From Lytechinus variegatus (lineage: Eukaryota; Echinodermata; Echinoidea; Temnopleuroida; Toxopneustidae), in contig NC_054746.1 in assembly GCF_018143015.1 (NCBI RefSeq), positions 18,219,532 through 18,283,531 of the forward strand: DNA of 64,000 bases, written 5' to 3'. Below are positions 1-11,570 of the stretch, piece after piece. Below the pieces are notes generated by a model. The model did not search any database. It had not been told where the DNA came from and saw only the letters and a program-made list of their open reading frames with translations. How positions within the stretch are numbered: the stretch's first letter is position 1; each line of letters opens with the position of its first letter. Made by a program: the position numbers and the translations under genes.

Positions 1-2690
1 CTTTCGATTGTACTTTTTGGAGTTAGCGGCGCCATTTTATGCAGGGGTCACGAGAAGGCGCCATTTTTACAGATGTGTGATGTCACTGATGTAGAGTGCA
101 GAGTGGTGCGAATCTTGTAAAGATATGAAAAGGGCCATGTGTCGAGATTGCGATTGACCTTGATTGCGACAGGTATGGGGGCTGCAAATATGTTTAAATC
201 TCGAGAAGAAAAGTAGGCTCATGAACTTCATCCAGCTTCAAAATTCGTATACTCTGAGTACTCTCTCCTCATGGCTGCTTTCGTATTCTTTGAAAAAAAA
301 TGATAAAAGACCACATCCATCTACAATGAAATAAAAGAAAATTTAAAAAAAGTAAAGCTACCCTATCTGTTTAGGTGAGAATTGCCTTCTCTTTTCACTA
401 TTGTACTTTTCCATTTTAACACTAAAAATGTTAGAATATTTTTAAGTCATTTAAGAAAAGCAGGGTATTGATCAAAATTGGTTTGATTATCTGCAAATCT
501 TCGCTGAAGCAAGGTCACAGGTCAATTACAAGATTGCCGAGGATGGCATAACTTTTCGTTACGTTGCCCTATAGCAAAAAAGGGAAATCCGAATATTCCC
601 CTCTCATGTGCATCTTTAGGCCATTCTTCATGCAGGCTAGATACCACCCTATTATTTTCAGCTAACTCAGCATACATGTACTTATAACAAAATAATGATA
701 TATTCACAAATAGATTTAGCTTTTACTACATTCAATACAAATGAGCTTGTGAAACTGTCGTTTTTAACGAGTTTGATAGGGTATTCTATTATTTTCAAAA
801 CATGATGAAATAAGGATTACAGGTTTTTTTTATTTCCATGTGATTAAAATAAAGTATTCTTTCTCGATCGCTATGTCGAAATTTCCTTGACTCTCGAAAA
901 GGCCGAGTATCCTTATATGATATCGGATAATACAAACATGACGCTGAAATTGAAGATCGTTGAGGGATATAAGAATCAAATTACATTCACAAATCTGTTT
1001 TTGCACCATGTTACTGGTGTATTCATATCAAATAAAACTTGCCTACGAGTCATATTAAGTTAAACATTTTTTTTTCAATAATGTCCGCATCTCTTTTTTA
1101 TCCCAGGGAGATATAAAAAAATGTTAAATTTAATAACCACACATATACAATCATGTCAGAGCAGCAAGTCACAATATAATTCATAATTATGATGATACAG
1201 AACTATTCAAGACTTTAAAAAAATCACTGGTGAAATAGGGCAGTCATGAAAAACCAAAATGAGATTGTCACGATTACCTTTTTTGAAAAAAAAGTTAATG
1301 AGTTCTTGAAAGTAGTTAATCCTTTTTTTAATCTTTTCTCGTATTTTTCACCTTTGGATATGTCATAATTCTTATGTATTATGTTCCGAACGCAACAGTT
1401 AACATCGTAAAAACATATATTTAATCTAATTAAAGTAATCTATTTGGAATTCGAGTAAATGTAAGCTGAAGATCGCGAAGAACATATCTTAAAAATCTTG
1501 CTATTGAAAACTTAAATCAATTTGACGAATGTCGTGAACACTACCCTTTTCCACCAAATAAAACATTTGAGTGAACAAAAAAAAAGTCAAATGATAATCT
1601 GTATGTGCAGTCCACGCACCCAGGTGCGTACCACGAGGAAAGTGAATTTAATAACAAATTTGGACAAGTTTTGCATGTTCTTTGTTATTTTATTAGACAT
1701 CGAAGTATCGGGTATACGAAATAATCATGACAACAAATTACATCTACTAACTAACGGATACTGAATACTTGGTAGTTGGTATTCATTACGGGGTTTTATT
1801 TTTTTGTAGAGCGGGGAAATTTGTAGGACTTTGATTGGAGATGTCAAGCGGGGATGAAGATGATGTTGGCTGAAGCACCTAATCAAATTTCCCTCTCTCA
1901 ACTGTCACTCCTCGCTAGAAACACGTGCCTTTCGAGTACACAACACATTGTGCATATATTCAACCCAAGGTGTTGCATGCAAAAGCATGCTTGTCTGCGG
2001 CCGTGGTGCTTGTATATTATTAGTTAGTTTCTAACTTGGTTATGCAGTTGGAGGTGTCATGTGGGATCAAAAAAAGCTTTTTCTTGATGGTTTTCATTTG
2101 ACGCTAATCCAATTTCGGGGCATTGTCGGTCAACACTGGGCCATGCTCACGCAACCCACTGTCGGGTCAAAGCGCGCCATTTAATTTCTTGTTGGTTACG
2201 GTGGCGCCGTGCCGGGTTTCATGCTTGCAGGTGCGGGGCTCTCCAAAACAGCAGGTCTCTCGATTAATGAATGAGGGGGTTGAAGAATAGACGTGACGCA
2301 CTAAGGAAAAAAAACTCTGAAACTTTATCTACCCTCTATGATAAAGACAATACTAAGCGGAAATAACAAAGCAGTCAATGTTACGCATATTCAGATTATG
2401 AAGTTCAGAGGACAAGTGCTATCTAATTAAGATGTTAACATATACATTTATTTCACATTGGAACAACTATTATACTTTATAAATTCCTTTTATGTATAGA
2501 CGGCAGGTGTGGAGTTGTCCCTTAAACAGGCAGGGAAGTCGATGCACTGATATGCCCGCGAAACCATTGACATTTCTCAACGACACCTTAATCTCGTTTT
2601 TTACTCTCGTCGCGGCCTGTAATGGGTTTACACAATTTTGCTACTTAGAACGCTCTTTGTTTTGACTTAAGCGTGAGTGCATATGTGTTT
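1..2690. other. Non-coding, AT-rich; probable distal part of the Vsx-like first intron
   Basis: There is no supported gene. A GC-richer, complex patch lies at about 1855-2270 and includes GGCGCC sites, also seen at 28-35 and 57-63. It could be regulatory, but nothing in the sequence proves that. Open frames here are short and low-complexity or chance. Confidence 0.4.
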
Positions 2691-2699
2691 AAGTTGATC

Positions 2700-3530
2700 T
2701 AAATGAGATTATCTCAGTTATTAAGATCAGCTACTAATGGATCTTATGCTCGGAGCGGGTCAGGAAGGGGGAGAGAGAGAGAGGGGAAAAGAAAGATTTG
2801 TTCAGGGGGACACGTAAGGAAAGAAAATATAACTGTTCTTCTTTCAGATGATCCAATCACTAGGAAGCTTATAGTAAATTCAATTGTAGCAAATGTTTGA
2901 TATGGTTGAGGAAATGAATTATAGGGCGAGGGTGTATGCATATGTGTATGAGTGAGAGAGAGAGAGAGATGATGATGTTGATGATGTATCATTATAAAAA
3001 AAACAACACTTAAACTGAATTCTAAGGCATGCAGGGAAAGGACACTGTAAGATAAGCCTCTAAGAAGTTACCCCTCCTCTTGAAATACAGTGAGAATAAA
3101 ACAGAAAGTTTAGGGCTACTGTCAGAGTAAGACATGCATAAAAAAAGAGGTGAAATAAACTGCAATAGGGAACAGCAGAGAGAGAGAGAGAGGGTGTGTG
3201 GGTGTGGGTGTGCAGATGGATAGAGAGTCTGAGATAAAGGTGGGACATACAAAGTGACTGGATTATCTTTCTATTTTACTAAAATACATTGGGTATGGTG
3301 GGTATGTTACCGTCTCGACATAACATTTGACACTGCATACATCTTCTTCATTGAAGAGAGAGGGGTGCAGTGAGAAAGAAATAAAAATATAAAAGGGGAT
3401 GAAGAAAAGAAGAAATTGAGTAAGAAACAAATACGGGAGGAAGGGAACATTTATAAAAAATCGAAGGGAAACTTTTATTGCCCCTAGATCAATTCTTTCA
3501 TCTACGTTTGAAACAGCTTGTAAGTCCAAA
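2700..3530. repeat. Purine-rich (GA)n-type low-complexity tract
   Basis: Several GA microsatellites occur (about 2769-2790, 2954-2972, 3176-3193), plus diffuse GGA/GAAA-rich DNA. The CT-rich complement produces spurious Ser/Leu/Pro-rich frames on the minus strand. Confidence 0.7.
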
Positions 3531-4610
3531 GATAATTGTAATACGGAGAAACTGAAATTGAATATTTAAACGTATTTTGACAGCGCTTATCAAGTCTTCA
3601 TGTCCACTCCATACTTGATTACCCGTTGAGTCAGACCACTTATCCTACCTTTCACGTTGTGTCGTATGGGATCTCAATTATCTTGACTTTCCCTTAAGGT
3701 GAATATCAGTGTCAATCAAAATAACTGTCGCCTTTAAGATGGTCTCTGTGGTCATAATCTTCAGCTTATTTGCCCACAAACAGACTCATCGAAAGATCCC
3801 GGCTTGAGCTAGCATTCAAACTGACTTCATTTATCTCTAATTATCGTTTTATCATGGCTGGATTAACACTTACATATCTAGTATAGAATACGATGGATAT
3901 TTGACACAAAGAGAGCCACTTGGCCTTCACATAGTTGTGGGAGAAAATGGCGCCTTAAGATACGCAGATATTTTGGCGTGACGGCTTTGGAGGAACTAGT
4001 TCTGCTCCGACATGTCCCATAGACCAAAGCAATAGCAACTCATGTATTGACATGATAGCGTTATCTTGGTTTTGAACCTGATCATCATCATATATGATTA
4101 TTTAACCTTGAGTTATCATAGTTATCTTTATACATGATCTATACCATTGGCCTAAACCCGTTTCAAAAACCTGCAAACATGACTTTACGAACGACAGTTA
4201 TATGGCAAACCAAAATAAATGTGTCTCGACTGGAATGATGTCTTGAAATGATAATGCAGATAATTAATTACCAAAATAGTATCTAAAATATTTTCTGGCG
4301 AGTAAGAGATTCTTCTTTGCCTTAATATAAATAAAACCATCTGAAATGCACCCATAGATTGTCAATTATAGATCCAAACTTTGGGTTTGATAGAGAGAAG
4401 GCATTATTGGAGAAAATGAAGTTAGTTGTTTGGATTGTCCCTTGGTTATAGCAATAACGGCAAGTTATACAATTCATTCATGGACAATGTCTGTTGTCAG
4501 CCAAACCGTGTAAATGAAAAAAATATGAAAACAATTATTAAAAGCATCGGGGCTTATTAAACATAATACAACATGAGTAAAATAAATTAACTAGTTAAAA
4601 GAAGACTTAT
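3531..4610. other. Non-coding stretch, nothing recognised
   Basis: This is AT-rich DNA of ordinary complexity with no exon-like frame flanked by splice sites and no repeat recognised. Confidence 0.4.
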
Positions 4611-4613
4611 TAG

Positions 4614-4667
4614 CCCCCCCACACACACACACACACATACACACACACACACGAGCGCGCGCGCGCA
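4614..4667. repeat. (CA)n / (CG)n compound microsatellite
   Basis: A short C run leads into CACACA repeats interrupted once by TACA and ends in GAGCGCGCGCGCGC, a purine-pyrimidine alternating tract with Z-DNA potential. Confidence 0.9.
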
Positions 4668-4892
4668 TAAAAAAAGAAGAAAAACCTGAACATTTTAATA
4701 GTTCATAAAGACCAAAACGCAGACTAAAAGTGTTAAAGTTATTTGCGATTACAGTCAGTTGTACTTTTTCTTAAGCTAACATTCAAACGATGAAGTACAC
4801 TGAACAAACCATATGGAAAATATATTTTGTTTCATGAAATAAAAGAATGCAATAAAATCGAATGAACAAAATTAATACATTGTGGTAAATAG

Positions 4893-4954
<62 letters not shown>

Positions 4955-4955
4955 T
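4893..4955. repeat. (TA)n microsatellite
   Basis: About 60 bases of alternating TA with one CA interruption. Confidence 0.95.
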
Positions 4956-5029
4956 GCACGATTTACAAGAACTGGTGCTTCCAAAAACAAAAAGGCATTG
5001 ATGTGCATTCGGTATAGATACGATGACAA

Positions 5030-7690
5030 TTGCTTCTTTTTTCGATGAATAAATGCATTTTCACTTGGCGTATCGTCCGGTCATTTTCAAATGGTTGTTG
5101 TGATATACATTTCTGGTAGGTAAATTATCATCAGTGTAGTAAATAACGTTATTTCCGGTCATCAGATCACCATGACAACAAGTAGGAAATGAACATTTTC
5201 CATGTTTTCAGCACTTTCTGGTAGTCAATACAGGTCTATTTAACTCCAGTTATTTCTTGTTGAGGGTCTAATGGAAATGGGATCTTAGCGAAAATAAAAA
5301 AAATTACTAGCTTTACTCAGAATATTTGCCAAAAGATATACACGAAAGATTATGGCCATGATGGTGTTGTGGTTACATGCATGAGCAAAATTGAGTGGCA
5401 AGGGTGACGAAAATATGATCGGTGTGTTCCCTCGGGGATGTTTAGTTCTAACGGCGTCATTGACCACTTCTGCAGTTCACACATAACATCGAACATCCAC
5501 AACATAGGTGGTAAAATAAAATTGCGCACTTAAGTACCCCAATGATGGACGACCTTTGACATATCCATCAATCAAAGGAGGATGAGGTGGGTGGAGAAGG
5601 TGAAGATGATTGGGAAGTGATTCTTGTACTTTCAAACTAATTATTCCGAGATCAAGCCTCTTGTCGATTGAAAATTGTTTTATGGTTTTGTGATGGAAAT
5701 TTTAAGCAAATGTGGAACAAGGTCCAACTGTTGAACAAAAATTATCTCCCTTGACCATTAAAGAATTCTAGACGATTTCTTATACGAAGTACTGGAATAT
5801 CGAATAGAAGTTTTGATCCCTTCATTCACATTCAGTCCTTGCTAACTACTAACAATTAGTTTGGGTAGAATTATTTTACGACGCGAAATGGAAAATTAAG
5901 ATGGAGAATGAATGTCAGACTATGCCATATAATTATAGTCATGACAAGTAGTCAGTATAATCACTATCTCATTGTGTAAATTGTTCAACAAATCAAAGAG
6001 AATCTTAAAAGCGATTAGGAAATAAAAGGGGAATAAAAAAACAGATAAGGGATATAGAGAAACAGAGAAAGAGAGAAGAGAGGGGGGGGGGATAAAAAGG
6101 ATAAAGAATGTAGTGGGTAAATAGAAATGTAAATTTATGAAATCCCCCAAAATATACTATTTCATTAATATACACCTTCTTTTCAAGTTACAAGGAAAAT
6201 AATTTTATGCTGCAATCTTCAATTTCAAAATAGAGAACCGAAGAAGAGAAAAAGAGTGAAAAATATAGACCATGTCCATGTCATTCGAATTGGATTGGTT
6301 TACTCATTTACTAATTGCCTTCTGTATTGTTACCCTACCATAATACCGCTCTAACATTCACCCACTAAGGCAATTTCATCTCATGATTGGCCTCAGAATC
6401 GACGATTCGTTCCCATCTCTTAGCATCCCAATCTAATAAAGCACCCTCTAATACACACCCTCCCCCTGCGTCCCTCCCTTACTCAAATCAACCCCCACTG
6501 CTGGTGACTCCGTGCTCAAATCTTAGCAAGCACCACACAACACTTCCCACATATTCCAAGTTCAGCGCACTAAAGCACACCAAGATTTTACTCAATTAGA
6601 AAATATCAAGTAAATGAGGAAATTTCCTTTCCAGAAAACTGAGTCGATTTCGCAGTGCTGTTTTTTTTTCTTTCTCTGGTTGACCCATGAGTGAAAAAAA
6701 ATTGCGGTTACACTGGACGAATACGATTTCAATAATATCGAGAGATGATGAAGAAAATGCAAGGAATTGTGTAAAGGTTTTGTATGCACACGTAATACCC
6801 TGGAGATTAGAAGCAAATTGAAAAAGCTCGTACTAACAATTATTATCACTGCAGGGCTTCTATTGTTTAAACGCTAATAACCGATATGCCTTACTCAATC
6901 TGTCACAATACATCCACATGAAATCCCCTAGCTAATCCTCAACATGGCAATCAATTAGAGTATGCTACAACACTTTTCAAATCGTATTCTAAAGGAAAAT
7001 ACAATTAAAACCTTCTCGTGATTTTGTGGGGAAGGGCTTTTAAAGATTTGTGTAATGTTGTACTGCATTTCAGTTGTACTAATGCATATCATGGGAGAAT
7101 CATGTTTCCCGTTAATAAGCACTTGGTGCAAAAAGCTGAAAATTAGTCCTTTGCCTATCGTTACAATTTGATTTCTACCAATGCAGTCAATGTTAGAGGC
7201 GGAATGAATGCGTTGATTGAATTAGTGCTAGATTATTCCAATCCCAGTCTACAATTTACTTTATACCATGAAAGCTTTACCATTTCTTGAAGTATTGTCC
7301 TTAAAGTATTAAGCGACTTAAATAGTTCCAACTCTCTCCCAGGATTTATCTTGATTGACAAGAGAATTCGAAGTGTAAATCCCTGTTTTCAAAGTACGTA
7401 AGCAAATTAATGTACTAATGACGGATTTTCATATAATGTATATTTAGTCTTTTCGGATATTTTGTAGCTTTATACTTTTTGAAATAATAACACTTATCGT
7501 TATTATTTATTTCCAGTCGGTGGCTTGTGACAATGAAAACTGCTATATTTGATTTTTTTTTTTTATAAAATCCTTTTACGTAAATTATCAAAACTAAGTT
7601 AAAAAATAATAATAACTGTGGCTTATGACCATTATGATTAGTATATCTTAAAGTCATGAAAATAAGAGTCCGTTTGCATGGTCTCTAAAG
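5030..7690. other. Non-coding stretch with a small GA-rich patch
   Basis: No gene is supported. A GA-rich patch with a G run lies near 6060-6100. The remainder is AT-rich single-copy-looking DNA, probably still inside the Vsx-like first intron. Confidence 0.4.
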
Positions 7691-7696
7691 TATAAT

Positions 7697-7922
7697 TACA
7701 CTGCAAACACTCTGGTGTTGATTTAACACCAGCCCGGAAACTGTATATGTCCACACCAGAGAAGTATCTAAACAACACCAGCTTGGAATCAAACCGTTGC
7801 TGTTTTAATACTAATTGGTGTTGTACAAACACCTTTCTGGTGTTAGACCAAACAATTTTCTGGTGTAAACATATATATATTCCGGGCTGGTGTTAAATCA
7901 ACACCGGAGTTTTTGCAGTGTA
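7697..7922. mobile_element. MITE with CACTGC termini and TA target duplication
   Basis: The left end is CACTGCAAACACTCTGGTG and the right end GGAGTTTTTGCAGTG, both flanked by TA. Arms of about 40 bases are near-perfect inverted repeats (GTTGATTTAACACCAGCCCGG against its complement). GGTGTT/AACACC units recur inside. The TA duplication and length (about 226 bp) fit a non-autonomous Tc1/mariner-like element. No coding capacity. Confidence 0.85.
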
Positions 7923-10453
7923 CCATCTACACGTCCTTCTGCCCCCATCCGTCTCTAATCATTTCCCCCGCCCCGTCTCTCTCTCTCCCCTATCCAAATA
8001 ATGTTTTTTATGTTGTCCATTAAAGTAGTCATTTGGTCAATATATTTCTTGATTAGTCATGTGCATCAAAATCTAAGATTTCGGCCCCATTGCAGAAAAG
8101 ATCCTTGCCACTTCCATGGCAACCATTCTCAACAGCCAATCAAAATTAAGGGTTCCAGGAGAGCTACCATTGGATGACAGGATGACAAAGTTACAATAAT
8201 AGTTAGTAACTTTGATGAAACGAGAGCCAAGGCTGAATACAATATTGCAATCATCGCACCCAAAGACCCACAGAAATACAGGAAACTGACAAATCTATAT
8301 AAAAAAATAATTGTTTCAGTTGTACAACTGGACCCAGAACCATGCAACATAAAAAAAACAATTTCTCAATTTGTCGTTACAGTAAGTCGTTGACAAACTA
8401 TATATTATACTATATAAACTATAAAAGTTACAATCAAAGTGTATACTTCTCTTTTTCTTATCCCTGGGCCCTGTCTTACAAAGATCTGTGATTGATCCGA
8501 TTAACCACAAACTATGGAAAGCAAGCAACGTCAACATAACATGCAAATTTATCTTTTTTTTAAATCCAGATATGATGTATACCCATACATTCACCATTAT
8601 CTTGACAATTCGGTGTGCTTGTTTACAAGGGAGGTTTTGCAAATTTCCTGAAGGAAAAAAATACAGATATGGATTTCCATATAGTTACGTTTAATCAGAT
8701 CAATCGCAAATCGTTGAGAGACAGTGCCCGATCTGTATTTGAGACGCGATTGGATATAAAGAAATGTAATCATAAACAACTAAAAATGCATAAAAATTAA
8801 GTAAGATAGATAATAAGCAAGCACTAATTAGGGCTTAACTTTCTTCTTTTCTGAATAAACCCCCTCGTGTTTACTACGGTCTCTTACTTTATTTTTCCTT
8901 GTAAAATACTGCATTTATATGGTATAAACACGACGAAAAATGGACCCCTAGAATATAACTGCGATGCATGATCTCATAAATACGATACCACAAAAGATAG
9001 ATACCGCCCGTGGAAAATAAATCAGTAAAATTACTGATAATGCCGATTTAGCAATAAAAGATGGTAAACAAATGAGTCAATCAATCAATAAAATAAATCA
9101 AGAATTTGTAAATGAAGGAACGAATAAAAAAATGAATCAATTTTTTTTTTGGGGGGGTCATTTTGAAAGGAACAATTGTAAAAATCATAATCGTAACATG
9201 TATTAAACAAATTCGTTTGAAATTACAAAAGTTTAAAAGAGAATTTCTTTAAAATAATATGAAAATATTCGACCACTTACGAAGAAGGGTATAGCAGGTA
9301 TCCTTTTAACTGATGTTTCATAAATATGTAATGATGCTACAAAAAATAACAATCCTAGAATCTATTGTAAACTCTAAATTTTAAGAAGTTTCAATTCTGA
9401 AGCAATAAAGGAATTGTAAAATTTGACATTTTTCCACAAATAGAATGTTTCAAATAATCCTATTCGAGTTTTTTGTTATATGGTAACGATTTACAGATTT
9501 CCAAGGTGAAGAACAAGTGTTTCCAGTAACAAAACTATTTGTTTGATTTAGTAATGTTTTTATTGTGTTAAGGAAACAACACCGACACCTGAAATAATGT
9601 CTCATTGAAACGGCCATGCACGAGAAAGTTTTCTATAAGATCTAAACGATGTTTCCATTGTTGTGACTATTCTTTTATAGGAATTATTGTTTAGATAAAA
9701 CATTCTAGAATGATTTGGAGTATATTTCAAAATTGTGGCAGTGTGAATAATGTTATTATCATTTCTCCCTATAACCGTTACTATGGAAACGTTTTGCCAA
9801 TCCCCAGAGAGTCTTATATCAAAGAAGGTAGAAGATGACATTGCCTTTACCTTTCTATATGACTATGGAGGAAAAAATACACCAAGGGCCTTTTGCACTG
9901 ATAATAGTATTATCTTTAAGCCATTCACATTTGAAATTTCGTTATTTAGAATATGAATATGATTTCATAAAAAAAAAAATTGGCAGTGTCTTTATCGTTT
10001 GATGTGGAATAAAAAAAGTGTATTTTTTTCATTAATACTATCTAATATATTCACTGTCGTATGTTAATAACAATCCCTAAGCGAAAGTATAAACAATAAT
10101 TGTAATGATATAATTGAAAGCCTTTTGAAACCAACAGATTTTATCGTTGTCAACCACTGTAAACTGAATAAAACATAACAGATCATGTTTTCTCCATCGG
10201 TATCGGGGAGACAAACTTGCAAGATGATACAGAGATCTTTGACAGTTAAGCAAGAAAATATGTTAGTCTCTCCTTCTTGAATAATCCATTGATATTGTTT
10301 TAAGTGTGAACATGTTTTTTTTTGTTATTTGAACAATTTAACATGATTTCAGTGACATAAAGTATGTTGAGATTTGGAAAAGTAAATTGTTATTGAAATT
10401 TCAATCGGTTAATCTAGACTATCTATTTGTAATCATTTTGGAGTTTGTCTTAC
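7923..10453. other. Probable proximal first intron of the Vsx-like gene
   Basis: Apart from the fold-back element at 8466-8729, this is AT-rich and non-coding. I looked on the minus strand for homeodomain helix 3 coding sequence (WFQNRRAK type) and did not find it. Confidence 0.45.
8466..8729. mobile_element. Fold-back MITE, GGGCCCTGTCTTACAAAG family, copy 1
   Basis: The left end GGGCCCTGTCTTACAAAG and the following GATTGATC-GATTAA segment are mirrored at the right end (ATCAGATCAATCGCAAATC ... CAGTGCCC). A second copy lies at 52781-52968. The short frames across it are by-products. Confidence 0.75.
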
Positions 10454-10889
10454 CGTTTCTCGAGTCTGCCAAAGGGGGTAGACCAGTTGGACTTCTTGCT
10501 TGCTGTACGAAACTACTGTGCATGGCTAAGGCAGCCAGGGCAGCGTGGTCGTAGCCCACCGAAGCCTTGGCGGCAGCGAAGTAAAGCGAGGCGGTGGACG
10601 GATGAAACCCGGGTATGCACGACGCCACACTGGCCATGGCAGGATGACTGGCTGCCGCTGCCGCCATCAGCGGGGAGATGAGCGGTCGTGATGGGATGAT
10701 TTCCCGTGATTTCGGCTGCTCCTGACGACCAAGCCCAAGGAGTTCATGGATGGCGAACGATGATCTCTGATGACCAGGAGATGTGCCATGAATAGGCGAC
10801 GTCGCGGCGGGTACGGATAATCGAGGTGGACCATGACTACTTGGTAGCGTAATCGATGATGTCGACGAAGTCAGCGTTTCGCCTGTCAT
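10454..10889 (-). CDS. vsx: First coding exon of a Vsx/Chx10-like paired-like homeobox gene (partial)
   Basis: The exon encodes 145 residues plus one base of the next codon and ends at a consensus donor (G|GTAAGA, intron from 10453 downwards). The ATG follows AAA and an in-frame TAA lies only 12 bases upstream of it, which supports this start. Residues 44-53 read SFAIHELLGL, the octapeptide/eh1 type motif seen near the N terminus of VSX proteins, where it recruits Groucho/TLE corepressors. The N-terminal MTGE also resembles vertebrate VSX2. The rest is Ser/Pro/Ala-rich with an alanine run near residues 75-80, as expected for a disordered transcription-factor N terminus. VSX proteins act in the nucleus in retinal and interneuron specification. 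No homeodomain or CVC domain exon was recognised downstream, so the assignment rests on the motif and its position. Another paired-like family with an eh1 motif remains possible. Confidence 0.62.
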
Positions 10890-11252
10890 TTTGACAGTCC
10901 CTTATAGTCACTGTATCAGGGTTTCAGTTTTAGTTAATTTTAAGAAATTGATTAAAGAATCACAGATTCGACATTTCTCATGAAATTAAGAGATAGAGCT
11001 TATCATACGAATGATCAAGATTCACTGGAATAATAACTGTCCTCTCTTCCTTTCGACATAAGATGTAAACATGTTCAAGAAGGTGTCCAGCTGTGTGTGT
11101 TTCGACAACAACTCAACAAAAGCCAACAGAAAACACTCGATTAAAGAATCATAATAACTGCCAAATCTGGAAATCCGGAAGTGGAATTCTGAGAGATAGT
11201 GGTGAAGATATGGCAAGAGTGGTAGCTGGGACAACTCTGAAGAGAAAGAATC
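10890..11252 (-). other. Probable 5' leader of the Vsx-like gene
   Basis: This lies between the proposed TATA-directed start and the ATG. It has several short frames and an in-frame stop 12 bases before the ATG. No obvious upstream intron was identified, but one cannot be excluded without transcript data. Confidence 0.35.
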
Positions 11253-11275
11253 ACTACCTCATCGAGTTGAGATGA

Positions 11276-11283
11276 TTTATATA
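11276..11283 (-). promoter_or_regulatory. TATA box for the Vsx-like gene
   Basis: On the minus strand this reads TATATAAA, followed by ATCATC. It is about 390 bases upstream of the Vsx-like ATG and in the same orientation, which would place transcription start near 11250. In an AT-rich genome such matches arise by chance. The support is its position and the lack of other TATA matches close by. Confidence 0.45.
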
Positions 11284-11533
11284 GCGAGTGATCGAAAGAG
11301 GAATGGTATTGTGGTCTCGCGGCAGGAAAGCTATTTCTAGATGAGTGGAGGAATCTTCTAATGACAACCCCCTCCGTCTTTGAGTCACACATCAATCCTT
11401 TAGCTCCTCGACTCCAAGTAGCCTACTCCAAAGTAATCGTCAACACCCCTTTCTCCAAAGTTTCCGATTAGCGAGTGTAACTGTGGGGCGGGACAATACA
11501 CGAGTAGCATTGGTGTTTGTCGCTACTTGAAAG

Positions 11534-11570
11534 TAATTAGCTATTGTCTAATCGCTTGCTAATGATTGCG
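11534..11570. promoter_or_regulatory. Cluster of homeodomain core sites upstream of the Vsx-like promoter
   Basis: Within 37 bases there is TAATTAGC (11534-11541), then CTAATCGC and CTAATGAT. TAATTAGC is the known preferred site of CVC-type VSX homeodomain proteins, and TAATC is a K50/bicoid-type core. The cluster is about 250 bp upstream of the TATA box, so autoregulation is a reasonable inference but not shown. Confidence 0.4.

Noticed and set aside
10445..10681. Plus-strand frame of 78 codons across the Vsx-like exon
   Set aside because: It is the antisense of the minus-strand exon, whose motif, start context and donor are much stronger.
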